Of a DNA stretch of 64,000 nucleotides, positions 47,220 through 56,560 are shown piece by piece. Source of the DNA: Arthrobacter cheniae. GTDB lineage: Bacteria; Actinomycetota; Actinomycetes; Actinomycetales; Micrococcaceae. A program made the position numbers and the translations under genes. Each line of letters starts with the position of its first letter. Position 1 is the first letter of the stretch. The stretch spans positions 302,463-366,462 of the forward strand of contig NZ_QZVT01000004.1 of assembly GCF_003602275.1 (NCBI RefSeq), in the 5' to 3' direction. A model generated the notes under the pieces. The model was not told the DNA's origin. It did no database searches and saw only the letters and a list, made by a program, of their open reading frames with translations.

Positions 47220-49244
47220 CTAGAGTCCCAGCTCCGGAGGCAGCTCGCGCTCCTCGCCGAGGACGTTCGCCGCCAGGAAGGCCTCCACCACCCCGTACCA
47301 GATGCGCGCATGCTGCGGCTTCAGGATCCAGTGGTTCTCGTCCGGGAAGTACAGGAAGCGGTGCGGTGTATGGCCGTCGTCGTCGGCGGGTAGCTGTGAC
47401 GCGGACAGCAGGTCGTACCAGAGCCGCAGGCCCTCGCCGATGGGGACCCTGTAGTCCTTGTCCCCGTGGATGACCAGCATGGGCGTCCTGATGTTCTCCA
47501 CGTGTGAGTGCGGTGAGTTCTCACGCATAGCCTCGGGTGTCATCTCCCTGGCCCAGTAGTAGGCGGCGTCGGTGGTACCGCCGAACTGGTCGAGGGCCCA
47601 CAGGCTGGCGTGGGTCACGATCGCGGCGAACCGGTCCGTGTGACCGGCCACCCAGTTGGCCATGTATCCACCGAAGCTGCCACCCATGGCCGCCACGCGC
47701 GTCTGATCGATGTCATCCCGGGCTACGAGATCATCGGTCGCAGCCATCAGGTCGGTGTACGCCGCGCTGCCCCAGGAGCCCCATCCGCGGTCCACCATGC
47801 GCTGGCCGTAGCCCGTCGACAGCGCGGGATCGGGCAGCAGGACGGCATAACCGCGAGCCGCCATGATCCAGGGTGACCAGCGCCAGGTCCAGGCATTCCA
47901 GGAACCGATCGGGCCGCCGTGGATCCAGAGCAGCGCCGGGACGGGAGCGTCCGCTGAAGCGCCCTCGGGCAGCACCAGCCACGACTTCACGGGATGTCCG
48001 TCCTCTCCGACGGACTCTACGCGCTCGAGCGAACCCGGCAGTTCGGGGCGCTCGGACGGATTCCGGAGTCGCTCGGTGGCGCCGGTGGACAGGTCGATCC
48101 GGACGACCTCGGCCGGGAAGAGGTAGGAGCTCCGGAGGGCGAACGCCGTCGTGCCATCCGGTGAGAGCTGGACCTCGGAGTACGCCGCCGCATCCTGCGT
48201 CACCCTCCGCACCGCCCCCGTCGTGATGTCGATGACGACGACGGGCGCGCCACCGTCGTCGTCCGCCGTGGCCACGATCGCGGAGCCGTCCGGAAGCCAG
48301 CCGGCAGGCGACGGCCACCTGTCCCAGTCGGCGGCCAGGTGGGTCGGCTCGCCGCCGTCGAGGGGAAGCAGCAGCAGACTTGTTTGCGGCGCGAGCTCGG
48401 CCGTGGTCCTCCGGTCTCGGGTGACCGCGAGGTAGCGGCCATCGGGGCTGACGGGGCCCGGGGAGTAGTCGTTCTCCCGGTCGTCGAGAAGGACGGTCTG
48501 CTCCTTGGTAGCGACGTCGACGCGGACGAGCACCGTGCGCTGGGACCCGCGTTCCTCGGGGACGGTGAGGGAGGTGAAGAGCGCGGATCCGTCCGGGCTG
48601 AACACGGCGTGGGCGTCCCGCAGGCCACTGCGGGCGGACGGGATCAGGTCATCGAGGGTAGGTCCGTCGTCCGTGTGGAGGTCCGTCAGTCCGAAGTATC
48701 GCGGCTCGTCCGGGCCGAGGTCGGCGTCCCAGTAGCGCACGGGATATCCGGAGTGGAGGATGGCGGCTACACCGGCCTCCTTCCGGGCCTTGTGGCGCTC
48801 GGCGTCATCCTCCTCGTTTGCCGAACCGGCGAGGGAGTCGGCAGTGGCCATGACGACGTCCGCCGCGTCGGCCGTCAGCACCCCGGACACTCCGCCCTCC
48901 CGCGTCAGGAGCAGCGAGGCTTCCCCGCCCTCCGCGGGAAGGCGCCAGAGTGCCGGGCGCTTCTCCCCGCCGTCGTCGTCCGGATCCGGCCGGGAGGAAG
49001 TGAACAGCAGGTCACCGCTTGCGAGGAAAGCGGCACCCGACTCACCGGCGGAACTGCGCGTCAGACGATGGGCGGGCCGGCTGCCGGTCGGGTCGACCTC
49101 CCACAGGGCGCTCTGGTACGCGGTCTTCTTCGGGTTCAGGGTTGCCACGGACGTCACGAGACGAGTGCCTTCCCTGTTCAGGACGAGCCCGCTCAGGCGC
49201 GGCAGTGCGACGAAGTCATCAAGGGACGAGAAGGGGGTGGTCAT
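47220..49244 (-). CDS. S9 family serine peptidase (acylaminoacyl/prolyl oligopeptidase type)
   Basis: 674 residues. The first 400 form a beta-propeller of repeated S-P-D-G motifs (V-F-S-P-D-G-S, P-V-S-P-D-G-R-Y, Q-L-S-P-D-G-T) that gates the active site. The C-terminal 260 residues are the alpha/beta hydrolase: H-G-G-P-I-G-S-W, nucleophile in M-G-G-S-F-G-G-Y-M near 540, and catalytic His in D-E-N-H-W-I-L-K near 640. Cytoplasmic; cleaves short peptides or acylated N-termini. Its start lies after the clpC terminator. Confidence 0.93.
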   Translation of the reverse strand: MTTPFSSLDDFVALPRLSGLVLNREGTRLVTSVATLNPKKTAYQSALWEVDPTGSRPAHRLTRSSAGESGAAFLASGDLLFTSSRPDPDDDGGEKRPALWRLPAEGGEASLLLTREGGVSGVLTADAADVVMATADSLAGSANEEDDAERHKARKEAGVAAILHSGYPVRYWDADLGPDEPRYFGLTDLHTDDGPTLDDLIPSARSGLRDAHAVFSPDGSALFTSLTVPEERGSQRTVLVRVDVATKEQTVLLDDRENDYSPGPVSPDGRYLAVTRDRRTTAELAPQTSLLLLPLDGGEPTHLAADWDRWPSPAGWLPDGSAIVATADDDGGAPVVVIDITTGAVRRVTQDAAAYSEVQLSPDGTTAFALRSSYLFPAEVVRIDLSTGATERLRNPSERPELPGSLERVESVGEDGHPVKSWLVLPEGASADAPVPALLWIHGGPIGSWNAWTWRWSPWIMAARGYAVLLPDPALSTGYGQRMVDRGWGSWGSAAYTDLMAATDDLVARDDIDQTRVAAMGGSFGGYMANWVAGHTDRFAAIVTHASLWALDQFGGTTDAAYYWAREMTPEAMRENSPHSHVENIRTPMLVIHGDKDYRVPIGEGLRLWYDLLSASQLPADDDGHTPHRFLYFPDENHWILKPQHARIWYGVVEAFLAANVLGEERELPPELGL

Positions 49245-49342
49245 GCGTCATCTCTACCACCCTCTGTGGGCACGGTCACACAGGTTCACTGACGGATGAA
49301 TTCCGTTGCCGTGGGCACCCAATAGCGTGCGCTGCCCGGATA

Positions 49343-49381
49343 CGACGGAACCCGCCCTGATCACCAGGGCGGGTTCCGTCG
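49343..49381 (-). terminator. Terminator of clpC
   Basis: A perfect 17-bp stem (CGACGGAACCCGCCCTG with its complement) and a 5-base loop lie just past the clpC stop. Confidence 0.85.
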
Positions 49382-49401
49382 ATTCGTGCTGCGTGCCGGT
49401 A

Positions 49402-51909
49402 CTACTCCGGAACGGTCGCTTCCAGCGCTGCCGGTGCGTCCTCGAGCGCCTTCGGGGCGCCGTGTCCGACGAAGGTGAAGCGCGCATCCACGCCCTCCCC
49501 CTCGACATCCACGTCGATGCGCTCGCCCGACTTGATCTCGCCGAAGAGGATCTTTTCCGAGAGCTGGTCCTCGATCTCACGCTGGATGGTGCGGCGTAGC
49601 GGCCGCGCACCCATCGCGGGATCGTAGCCCCGGGTCGCGAGGAGTACCTTCGCCGCGGGGGTCAGTTCCATCGTCATGCCCTTGTCGGCCATGCGGCCGC
49701 TCAGGCGCTCGAGGAACAGGTCCACGATCTCGACGATCTCGTCCTGGGTGAGCTGCGGGAACACCACGGTGTCATCGACACGGTTCAGGAACTCCGGGCG
49801 GAAGTGCTGCTTGAGCTCTTCCTGCACCTTCGCCTTCATCCGGTTGTAGCTCGTGGTGGTGTCGGTGCCGGACTGGAAGCCCGTCATGACGCCCTTCGAG
49901 ATGTCGCGGGTACCGAGGTTGGTGGTCATGATGATCACCGTGTTCTTGAAGTCCACCATGCGGCCCTGGCTGTCGGTCAGCCGGCCGTCCTCGAGGATCT
50001 GCAGGAGCGAGTTGAAGAGATCGGCGTGCGCCTTCTCCACCTCGTCGAAGAGCACCACGGAGAACGGCTTGCGGCGGACCTTCTCTGTCAGCTGGCCGCC
50101 CTCCTCGTAGCCCACGTAGCCCGGAGGGGCACCGAAGAGCCGCGAGACGGTGTGCTTCTCGGAGTACTCGGACATATCCAGCGTGATGAGGGCGTCCTCT
50201 TCACCGAACAGGAACTCCGCGAGGGCCTTGGCGAGCTCCGTCTTACCGACACCCGTAGGGCCGGCGAAGATGAAGGAACCACCAGGACGCTTCGGATCCT
50301 TGAGACCGGCACGCGTACGGCGGATAGCCTGCGAGATAGCCTTGATGGCCTCGTTCTGCCCGATGACCCGCTTGTGCAGCTCTGCCTCCATGTTGAGCAG
50401 TCGCGAGGACTCGGCCTCGGTCAGCTTGAACACGGGGATGCCGGTGGAGTTCGCCAGCACCTCGGCGATGAGTTCCTCATCCACCTCGGCGATGTCGTCC
50501 AGGCCGCCGGACTTCCAGCGGCGCTCCTTGTCACTACGCTCGTCCTGGAGCTTCTGCTCCTTGTCACGCAGCGCAGCGGCACCCTCGAAGTCCTGGGAGT
50601 CGATGGCCGACTCCTTCTCCCGCTTCACGTCCGCGATGCGCTCGTCGATCTCCTTGAGCTCAGGCGGGGCCGTCATCCGGCGGATGCGCAGGCGCGCTCC
50701 CGCCTCATCGATGAGGTCGATCGCCTTGTCCGGGAGGAAACGATCCGAGATGTAGCGCTCGGCGAGCGTGGCCGCACTGGTCAGAGCGCCGTCCGTGATC
50801 GATACGCGGTGGTGTGCCTCGTAACGGTCGCGCAGGCCCTTGAGGATCTCAATCGCGTGCGCCACGGATGGCTCGGCGACCTGGATCGGCTGGAAACGGC
50901 GCTCGAGCGCTGCATCCTTCTCGATGTGCTTGCGGTATTCGTCGAGAGTGGTGGCACCGATGGTCTGCAACTCGCCTCGCGCAAGCATCGGCTTCAGGAT
51001 CGACGCGGCGTCGATGGCACCCTCTGCTGCACCTGCGCCGACGAGGGTGTGGATCTCGTCGATGAACAGGATGATGTCGCCACGCGTGCGGATCTCCTTG
51101 AGGACCTTCTTCAGTCGCTCCTCGAAGTCACCGCGGTAGCGCGAACCGGCTACCAGGGACCCGAGGTCAAGCGTGTAGAGCTGCTTGTCCTTGATGGTCT
51201 CGGGCACGTCACCCCGCACGATCGCCTGGGCGAGGCCCTCCACGACGGCGGTCTTGCCGACGCCGGGCTCACCGATCAGCACCGGATTGTTCTTGGTACG
51301 GCGGGAGAGCACCTGCATGACGCGTTCCATCTCCTGCTCGCGCCCGATGACGGGATCGAGCTTGGACTCGCGTGCAGCCTGCGTGAGGTTGCGCCCGAAC
51401 TGGTCCAGCACCACCGATCCGGCAGGAGTTCCCTCCTGCTGGGGGCCGCCTGCAGCAGGAGGCTCCTTGCCCTGGTAGCCGGACAGCAGCTGGATGACCT
51501 GCTGGCGGACACGATTGAGGTCGGCACCGAGCTTCACCAGGACCTGCGCTGCGACGCCCTCACCCTCGCGGATGAGACCGAGCAGGATGTGCTCGGTACC
51601 GATGTAGTTGTGGCCGAGCTGCAGTGCCTCCCGCAGGGAGAGCTCCAGCACCTTCTTGGCCCGGGGGGTGAAGGGGATGTGACCGGACGGGGCCTGCTGG
51701 CCCTGGCCGATGATCTCCTGCACCTGTTCCCTTACGGCACCCAGAGAGATGCTGAGCGACTCAAGAGCCTTGGCGGCGACACCCTCACCCTCATGGATCA
51801 GGCCAAGCAGGATGTGCTCGGTGCCGATGTAATTGTGGTTGAGCATGCGGGCCTCTTCTTGGGCCAGCACAACAACTCGACGGGCACGATCTGTAAATCT
51901 CTCGAACAT
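49402..51909 (-). CDS. clpC: ATP-dependent Clp protease ATP-binding subunit ClpC
   Basis: 835 residues from the ATG at 51909 (M-F-E-R-F-T-D), the standard start. Domain order: Clp_N double repeat (about 1-140), first AAA with G-E-P-G-V-G-K-T near 210, a middle coiled coil and UVR-like segment (about 420-460), second AAA with G-P-T-G-V-G-K-T near 550, and the D2-small domain. It unfolds substrates for ClpP and is essential in many actinobacteria. A ClgR-type box is upstream. Its frame shows no defects. Confidence 0.97.
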   Translation of the reverse strand: MFERFTDRARRVVVLAQEEARMLNHNYIGTEHILLGLIHEGEGVAAKALESLSISLGAVREQVQEIIGQGQQAPSGHIPFTPRAKKVLELSLREALQLGHNYIGTEHILLGLIREGEGVAAQVLVKLGADLNRVRQQVIQLLSGYQGKEPPAAGGPQQEGTPAGSVVLDQFGRNLTQAARESKLDPVIGREQEMERVMQVLSRRTKNNPVLIGEPGVGKTAVVEGLAQAIVRGDVPETIKDKQLYTLDLGSLVAGSRYRGDFEERLKKVLKEIRTRGDIILFIDEIHTLVGAGAAEGAIDAASILKPMLARGELQTIGATTLDEYRKHIEKDAALERRFQPIQVAEPSVAHAIEILKGLRDRYEAHHRVSITDGALTSAATLAERYISDRFLPDKAIDLIDEAGARLRIRRMTAPPELKEIDERIADVKREKESAIDSQDFEGAAALRDKEQKLQDERSDKERRWKSGGLDDIAEVDEELIAEVLANSTGIPVFKLTEAESSRLLNMEAELHKRVIGQNEAIKAISQAIRRTRAGLKDPKRPGGSFIFAGPTGVGKTELAKALAEFLFGEEDALITLDMSEYSEKHTVSRLFGAPPGYVGYEEGGQLTEKVRRKPFSVVLFDEVEKAHADLFNSLLQILEDGRLTDSQGRMVDFKNTVIIMTTNLGTRDISKGVMTGFQSGTDTTTSYNRMKAKVQEELKQHFRPEFLNRVDDTVVFPQLTQDEIVEIVDLFLERLSGRMADKGMTMELTPAAKVLLATRGYDPAMGARPLRRTIQREIEDQLSEKILFGEIKSGERIDVDVEGEGVDARFTFVGHGAPKALEDAPAALEATVPE

Positions 51910-51975
51910 CAGACACACACTCCTAGCTAACGCGTATTTCGATGCTACGGGTACGGGGTGTGCTTTGGGTGCGTG

Positions 51976-51990
51976 TTCGCCACAGGCGAG
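51976..51990. promoter_or_regulatory. ClgR-type box upstream of clpC
   Basis: TTCGCCACAGGCGAG contains TCGCC-ACA-GGCGA, close to the CGC-N5-GCG core of ClgR sites known at clp promoters in other actinobacteria. It lies about 67-81 bases upstream of the clpC start. Confidence 0.5.
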
Positions 51991-52032
51991 ATAACGCCGA
52001 AAGTCTTCCGCTTCAGGGCCAGGTGGTGGTGG

Positions 52033-52362
52033 TCAGCGCTGTGCCGCGCGGTACGCCTCGACGATTTCACTGTTCACGCGGCCACGCGACGACACGTTGT
52101 AGCCGTTCTCCTTGGCCCATTCACGGATCTGGGCCGCTTCCTGGTTGCGCGAGGTCGACGGGGCGCTCGAGCGCTGTTGCTTCGACTGATTGCCGCGACG
52201 GGCTGCGCCGACGTAGTCGGCGAGGGCCGAACGGAGCTCCGAGGCGTGGCTCTCGGAGAGATCGATCTCGTATTGCACGCCATCGAGACCGAATCGAACC
52301 GTTTCGTCGGCCTCTCCGCCGTCAATGTCATCAATGAGGATGATCTTTACCTTCTGCGCCAC
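52033..52362 (-). CDS. lsr2: Nucleoid-associated protein Lsr2
   Basis: 109 residues. N-terminal dimerization domain M-A-Q-K-V-K-I-I-L-I-D-D-I-D-G-G-E-A and the C-terminal DNA-binding domain I-R-E-W-A-K-E-N-G-Y-N-V-S-S-R-G-R-V, with the AT-hook-like R-G-R. It coats AT-rich DNA and silences foreign genes, an H-NS analogue of actinobacteria. It has its own promoter (52406-52434), placing it outside the lysS transcript at least in part. Lsr2 next to clpC and lysS is a typical actinobacterial order. Confidence 0.97.
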   Translation of the reverse strand: MAQKVKIILIDDIDGGEADETVRFGLDGVQYEIDLSESHASELRSALADYVGAARRGNQSKQQRSSAPSTSRNQEAAQIREWAKENGYNVSSRGRVNSEIVEAYRAAQR

Positions 52363-52405
52363 TATGCTCTCCTATTGGTTTCTCGATATCAAAGCCCCAT
52401 AAATG

Positions 52406-52434
52406 AGTATGGGCCACGCTTCAATCAAGGTCAA
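52406..52434 (-). promoter_or_regulatory. Sigma-A promoter of lsr2
   Basis: On the minus strand TTGACC (52434-52429) and CATACT (52411-52406) are separated by 17 bases, giving a start about 37 bases before the lsr2 ATG. The element begins just after the upstream gene's stop. Confidence 0.6.
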
Positions 52435-52445
52435 AGAAGGAGTTT

Positions 52446-52643
52446 CTATCGGGGATCGATTTCCTGACCGTCATTCTTATCCGACCCGGGTTCGGCCGCG
52501 CGCGCATCCTCGGCATCCTGCAATTCCTCCGCCCGCGCCATGGCCTCGCGCTCGGCTCGGTCCGCATTGAATATGGCCTTGATCACGAAGTAGAAAAGGA
52601 CTGCCAAGCAGGCTGATGGTAGGAGGACTGCCACATATTCCAT
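52446..52643 (-). CDS. Small membrane protein of unknown function between lysS and lsr2
   Basis: 65 residues: one N-terminal membrane helix (V-A-V-L-L-P-S-A-C-L-A-V-L-F-Y-F-V-I-K-A-I) and a charged, Ala/Glu/Asp-rich tail with A-D-R-A-E-R-E-A-M-A-R-A. Starts 2 bases after the lysS stop, so it is co-translated with it. A helix with an acidic coiled tail at this position occurs in relatives, without known function. Real gene by position, start and codon use. Confidence 0.7.
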   Translation of the reverse strand: MEYVAVLLPSACLAVLFYFVIKAIFNADRAEREAMARAEELQDAEDARAAEPGSDKNDGQEIDPR

Positions 52644-52645
52644 GA

Positions 52646-54148
52646 CTACTGACCACCCTCGGGCCTGAGAATGGGGAAGAGGATCGACTCGCGAATTCCC
52701 ACATCGGTGAAAAGCATCACCAACCGGTCGATCCCGAGACCGATGCCGCCCATGGGAGGTGCTCCGTATTCGAGCGCCCTGAGGAAATCCTCGTCGAGTT
52801 GCATGGCTTCGTCGTCACCCGCAGCGGCCTGCCGGGACTGCTCGGTCAGGCGTTCACGCTGGATCACTGGATCGACGAGCTCGGAGAACGCGGTGCCCCG
52901 CTCCATCCCGCCGATGATCAGGTCCCAGGCTTCGATCAGCCGCGGGTCGTCGCGGTGCGGACGGGCGAGGGGCTGCGCCGAGGGCGGGTAGTCGTAGACG
53001 AAGGTCGGCTGGATGAGCGTCGGCTCGACGATCTCGGAGAACAACTCGAGCACCACTTTCTCGACGCCCCACGACGGATCGAGGGACACCTCGTGGCGCT
53101 CCGCGATCGATCGGAGGTCCTCCAGTCCTGTGTCCGGGGTGACCTCCTGGCCCACGGCTGACGACAGCCCCGGGTAGACGCCCAGCCAGGCCCAGTCGCC
53201 GTCCAGGTCGATGCTGCCCTGTGCCGTCTCGATGGTCCGCGAGCCCAGCAGGTCGGCGCAGGCGAGGATCATCTCCTTCATGCGATCCGCCATGACGAAC
53301 TGGTCGGCGTAGGCCTCGTAGCACTCGAGCATCGTGAATTCGGGACTGTGGGTGGAGTCGACGCCCTCGTTCCGGAAGATCCGGCCGATCTCGTAGACGC
53401 GGTCGATCCCACCGACCACGGCGCGCTTCAGGTACAGCTCGAGGGCGATGCGAAGAGTCATCTTCTGGTCGAAGGCGTTGAGGTGGGTGTCGAAGGGGCG
53501 AGCCGTCGCACCGCCGTGCACGAGCTGGAGGATGGGGGTCTCCACCTCGATGTAGTCGTGCCCGTGGAGCGTATCCCGGAGCGTCCGGGTGATGGCAGCA
53601 CGCGTCCGGACCATCCGGCGTGCTTCCTCGCGCACCATCAGATCGACGTAGCGCTGGCGTACGCGCGTTTCCTCGTTGACGCCGACATGCAGGGTGGGCA
53701 GTGGGCGCAGGGCCTTGGATGCCATGGTCCACGAGTCCGCCATGACGGACAGTTCACCGCGCCGCGAGCTGATCACTTCACCGTGCACCTGCACGTGGTC
53801 GCCGAGATCCACCAGGGATTTCCATTCGGCGAGACCGTCCGCGCCGACCTCGGCGAGACTCAGCATGACCTGGAGCCTCGTGCCGTTCCCCTCCTGCAGG
53901 GTCGCGAAGCACAGCTTGCCCGAGTTCCGGATGAAGACGACGCGCCCGACGACGGCGACCTCCAGTCCGCTCGATTCCCCCGCCCCGAGGTCCGCGAACC
54001 GATCACGGATCTCGATGAGCGCGTGCGTCCGCTCGGGCTTCACCGGGTAGGGCTCCATCCCGGCGTCGAGCAGTGCTGCACGCTTCTGCAGCCGGAAGCG
54101 CATCTGCTCGTTGAGGTCGTCAGCGGGGAGGGTGTCGTCGTGGGTCAC
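52646..54148 (-). CDS. lysS: Lysine--tRNA ligase (class II)
   Basis: 500 residues from the GTG at 54148, giving V-T-H-D-D-T-L; the long open frame above it belongs to panC's shadow. OB-fold anticodon domain (about 60-160, V-A-V-V-G-R-V-V-F-I-R), then class II motifs: F-R-N-E-G-V-D-S-T-H-S-P-E-F-T as motif 2 near 250 and G-I-G-L-G-I-D-R-L near 475 as motif 3. It charges tRNA-Lys, whose gene is at 30846. Second-to-last in the minus-strand operon from hpt. Confidence 0.96.
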   Translation of the reverse strand: MTHDDTLPADDLNEQMRFRLQKRAALLDAGMEPYPVKPERTHALIEIRDRFADLGAGESSGLEVAVVGRVVFIRNSGKLCFATLQEGNGTRLQVMLSLAEVGADGLAEWKSLVDLGDHVQVHGEVISSRRGELSVMADSWTMASKALRPLPTLHVGVNEETRVRQRYVDLMVREEARRMVRTRAAITRTLRDTLHGHDYIEVETPILQLVHGGATARPFDTHLNAFDQKMTLRIALELYLKRAVVGGIDRVYEIGRIFRNEGVDSTHSPEFTMLECYEAYADQFVMADRMKEMILACADLLGSRTIETAQGSIDLDGDWAWLGVYPGLSSAVGQEVTPDTGLEDLRSIAERHEVSLDPSWGVEKVVLELFSEIVEPTLIQPTFVYDYPPSAQPLARPHRDDPRLIEAWDLIIGGMERGTAFSELVDPVIQRERLTEQSRQAAAGDDEAMQLDEDFLRALEYGAPPMGGIGLGIDRLVMLFTDVGIRESILFPILRPEGGQ

Positions 54149-54186
54149 GGAAGACAAGTTTACGGCTCTCGGCCGGACACCCCGTG

Positions 54187-55113
54187 TCAGTGGGTGGGGC
54201 GGGCCGATCCAGCCTGGATGACGGTGTTGTCGATCAGTCGGACGGCACCTACCCGGGCGGCGATGACGACGAGGGCCGGCCCGACGACGGGCAGGGCATC
54301 CCCCGTGAGCGGCGTGAACGATGACGGATCGACGGCCTCGAGGTAGTCGAGGTCCACACGCTCCTCCGCGGCGATCTCGGCACGGGCCGCGTCCAGGTCG
54401 AGGGGCCGGCCGTGCTCGACCCTTTCCCGCACCGAGCGCAGGACCCTCGACAGCACGAGCGCAGCCCGGTGGTCCTCCGCGCCGAGGAAGCGGTTCCGGC
54501 TCGAGAGGGCGAGGCCGTCGTCGTCGCGCACGATCGGGACGCCCTCGATGCGGACCGGGACATTGAGGTCGAGCACCATACGGCGGATGAGGGCGAGCTG
54601 CTGCGCGTCCTTCTGCCCGAAGTACGCGCGATACTCCGCCGCGGCACCCGGCATCGCGAGGTTGAGGAGCTTCGAGACGACGGTCAGCATCCCGTCGAAG
54701 TGACCGGGCCGCGACGCCCCCTCGAGGATCTCGCCCATGCGCCCCGCACCAACACGCACCAGCGGTTCCCCGCCCGGATACATATCCCCGACGGACGGAG
54801 CGAACACGACGTCGACGCCGCACGAGCCGAGGAGGCGGACGTCGTCATCGAGTGTGCGGGGGTAACGCTCCAGATCAGCCGGGTCCCCGAACTGCAGGGG
54901 GTTCACGAAGATGGAGGCGACGACGACGTCGTTGTCACCGCGCGCCGTGCGGGCAAGGGAGGCATGGCCCTCGTGCAGCCCGCCCATCGTGGGGACGAGC
55001 CCGAGCGAGGGCCCGTGCCCCGCGGCGGCGCGCGATCGGGCTCCATCGAGGAGGCAAGCCGTCGTCGAACGCAGGTCGGCGGGCGTGGAGACGAGAAGAG
55101 GGGTGGTGGTCAT
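54187..55113 (-). CDS. panC: Pantoate--beta-alanine ligase
   Basis: 308 residues from the ATG at 55113 (M-T-T-T-P-L-L-V). [11 protein letters not shown] near 41-51 is the ATP HIGH-like motif; Y-F-G-Q-K-D-A-Q-Q near 167 and [14 protein letters not shown] near 195 bind ATP and pantoate. Makes pantothenate, the precursor of CoA. Close to the DUF2520 gene upstream (93 bases) in a conserved actinobacterial order. panB and panD are outside the window. Confidence 0.95.
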   Translation of the reverse strand: MTTTPLLVSTPADLRSTTACLLDGARSRAAAGHGPSLGLVPTMGGLHEGHASLARTARGDNDVVVASIFVNPLQFGDPADLERYPRTLDDDVRLLGSCGVDVVFAPSVGDMYPGGEPLVRVGAGRMGEILEGASRPGHFDGMLTVVSKLLNLAMPGAAAEYRAYFGQKDAQQLALIRRMVLDLNVPVRIEGVPIVRDDDGLALSSRNRFLGAEDHRAALVLSRVLRSVRERVEHGRPLDLDAARAEIAAEERVDLDYLEAVDPSSFTPLTGDALPVVGPALVVIAARVGAVRLIDNTVIQAGSARPTH

Positions 55114-55206
55114 GCGTCGGTGCCGGTCGAGGTCACGAAGGGTCCTTCGGGGAGTCGGAGGAGGTGCCGGCCGCGGCAACGCACGGCAGGAGAGGACAGG
55201 GCAGGC

Positions 55207-56136
55207 CTACAGCTCGTCCGGCGCCGCACCCGGCGGTCCGGGCACGTCGGCCAGGGCGGCGAGGATCGCCTCCCCCTGCACCGGAGTGAGGACGCCCCGC
55301 TCGAGTGCACGCAGGGCAGTGGCACGGGCCATACCTAGGTAGGCCTGGCGCGTGTCCGGGGCATCGTGCGCCTCGAGAGCCGCGCGGTGGGCGCGCACCG
55401 TTCCGGCGTCGCCGCGTGCCACCGGTCCCGTGAGGGCACCCTCGCCCGAGGACAGCGCGTTCTCGAGGGAAGCCTTCATGAGCGGCCCGAGCATGCGGTC
55501 CGGGTGCTGGACGCCGAGGTCGGCGAGGAGCTGCGCGGATTGCGCGGCGATGGTGACGAGGTGGTTCGATGCATGCGCGAGGGCGGCGTGGTACAGCACA
55601 CGGGATTCCTCCTCGATGACCACGGGCTCCGCTCCCATCTCGACCACGAGTGCCTGCGCGATCGGCAGCACCGCCGAGGGCGCCGTGATACCGAACATGC
55701 AGTCCGGCAGGCGGCCGAGGTCGAGGCTGAGCCCCGTGAAGGTCATGGCGGGATGGAGGGCCAGCGGGATGGCACCGGCCGCGCGGGCGGGCCCGAGCAC
55801 GGAGGTGCCGTAGCGCCCCGAGGTATGCACCACGAGCTGTCCTGCCTGCCAGGCCTTGAGCTGGGCCAGGCCTTCGACAAGCGTCGGCAGGGCGTCGTCG
55901 GGCACGGTCAGGAGCACCAGCTCGGCCCGCTCGATGACGTCCGGAACCTCGAGGATCGGCACACCGGGCAGGAGGTTCTCCGCGCGCTCGCGGCTGGCCT
56001 CGGACATGGCGGATACCCCGACGACGGCGTGTCCCGCGGAACGCAGGGCTGCTCCCAGCACCGCGCCGACCCTGCCGGCCCCCACGATTCCGACGCCGAG
56101 CCTGCCCGGACGGCGGGACGGATCAGCGCCGGCCAT
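55207..56136 (-). CDS. Rossmann-like and DUF2520 domain protein
   Basis: 309 residues from the ATG at 56136, seven bases after GAGGAG. The N-terminal half is a dinucleotide-binding fold (V-G-I-V-G-A-G-R-V-G-A-V-L-G near 14-27), the C-terminal half an all-helical DUF2520 domain (H-P-A-M-T-F-T-G near 120, Y-H-A-A-L-A-H-A-S-N-H-L near 175). The shape is that of a 6-phosphogluconate/ketopantoate-type dehydrogenase. Its steady link with panC in actinobacteria suggests a step in pantothenate or CoA synthesis, possibly as ketopantoate reductase; this is inference. Confidence 0.9.
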   Translation of the reverse strand: MAGADPSRRPGRLGVGIVGAGRVGAVLGAALRSAGHAVVGVSAMSEASRERAENLLPGVPILEVPDVIERAELVLLTVPDDALPTLVEGLAQLKAWQAGQLVVHTSGRYGTSVLGPARAAGAIPLALHPAMTFTGLSLDLGRLPDCMFGITAPSAVLPIAQALVVEMGAEPVVIEEESRVLYHAALAHASNHLVTIAAQSAQLLADLGVQHPDRMLGPLMKASLENALSSGEGALTGPVARGDAGTVRAHRAALEAHDAPDTRQAYLGMARATALRALERGVLTPVQGEAILAALADVPGPPGAAPDEL

Positions 56137-56560
56137 CGAGTGGCTCCTCATCCCGGGGAGGTGCGGGAACATAGCGCGGCAGCTCTGGCATGACGGACTC
56201 CCCGGCCACGGCTGGCTCCCGGTCCGGCGACCGACCGGCGGACGGACCGTCGGGCCCGTCCTCGACCCGGCTGTCCGGCTGGTCCCCCTGTCGGCCGTGA
56301 GGCAGGCCGGCACGCTGGTCGCCCTGTCGGCCGTGAGGCAGTCCGGCACGCTGGTCCGCGGTCCGGTTGGCTGGATCGCCTGCTGCACCCGGGTGCACCG
56401 ATGCCGGTTCCGTGCTGTCCGGCGAGGCAGCCGGGATCCGGCGCAGCTCGTCCCCGGTTCCGTCGCGGGCACCTGACGCGTCGACGTCGTCCGCCGCCGT
56501 GCTCATCGTCGCTTCGCCTCCCTGCGCCAAGGTCCTGGCGGCGATCGGAACGGGCTTCAT
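56123..56560 (-). CDS. Small disordered protein with an internal peptide repeat, coupled to a PH-domain gene
   Basis: 145 residues. The ATG at 56560 follows the stop of the large PH-domain protein without a gap, and the end overlaps the DUF2520 start by 14 bases, which argues for a real coupled gene. A 12-residue unit, D-Q-R-A-G-L-P-H-G-R-Q-G, occurs twice (about 78-101) and is encoded by a 36-bp tandem repeat. Otherwise Pro/Asp/Arg-rich, without membrane segments or a known domain. Possibly a linker-type protein or an evolving spacer; part of the reading could be non-coding. Confidence 0.55.
   Translation of the reverse strand: MKPVPIAARTLAQGGEATMSTAADDVDASGARDGTGDELRRIPAASPDSTEPASVHPGAAGDPANRTADQRAGLPHGRQGDQRAGLPHGRQGDQPDSRVEDGPDGPSAGRSPDREPAVAGESVMPELPRYVPAPPRDEEPLDGRR
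56288..56359. repeat. 36-bp direct tandem repeat inside the small coupled gene
   Basis: Two copies of a 36-base unit starting CTGTCGGCCGTGAGGCAG, differing at a few positions, keep the reading frame and encode the repeated peptide described for the gene. Confidence 0.85.

Noticed and set aside
49804-51930. 708-codon open frame opposite clpC
   Set aside because: Antisense shadow of a highly conserved gene in the other strand; no start signal.
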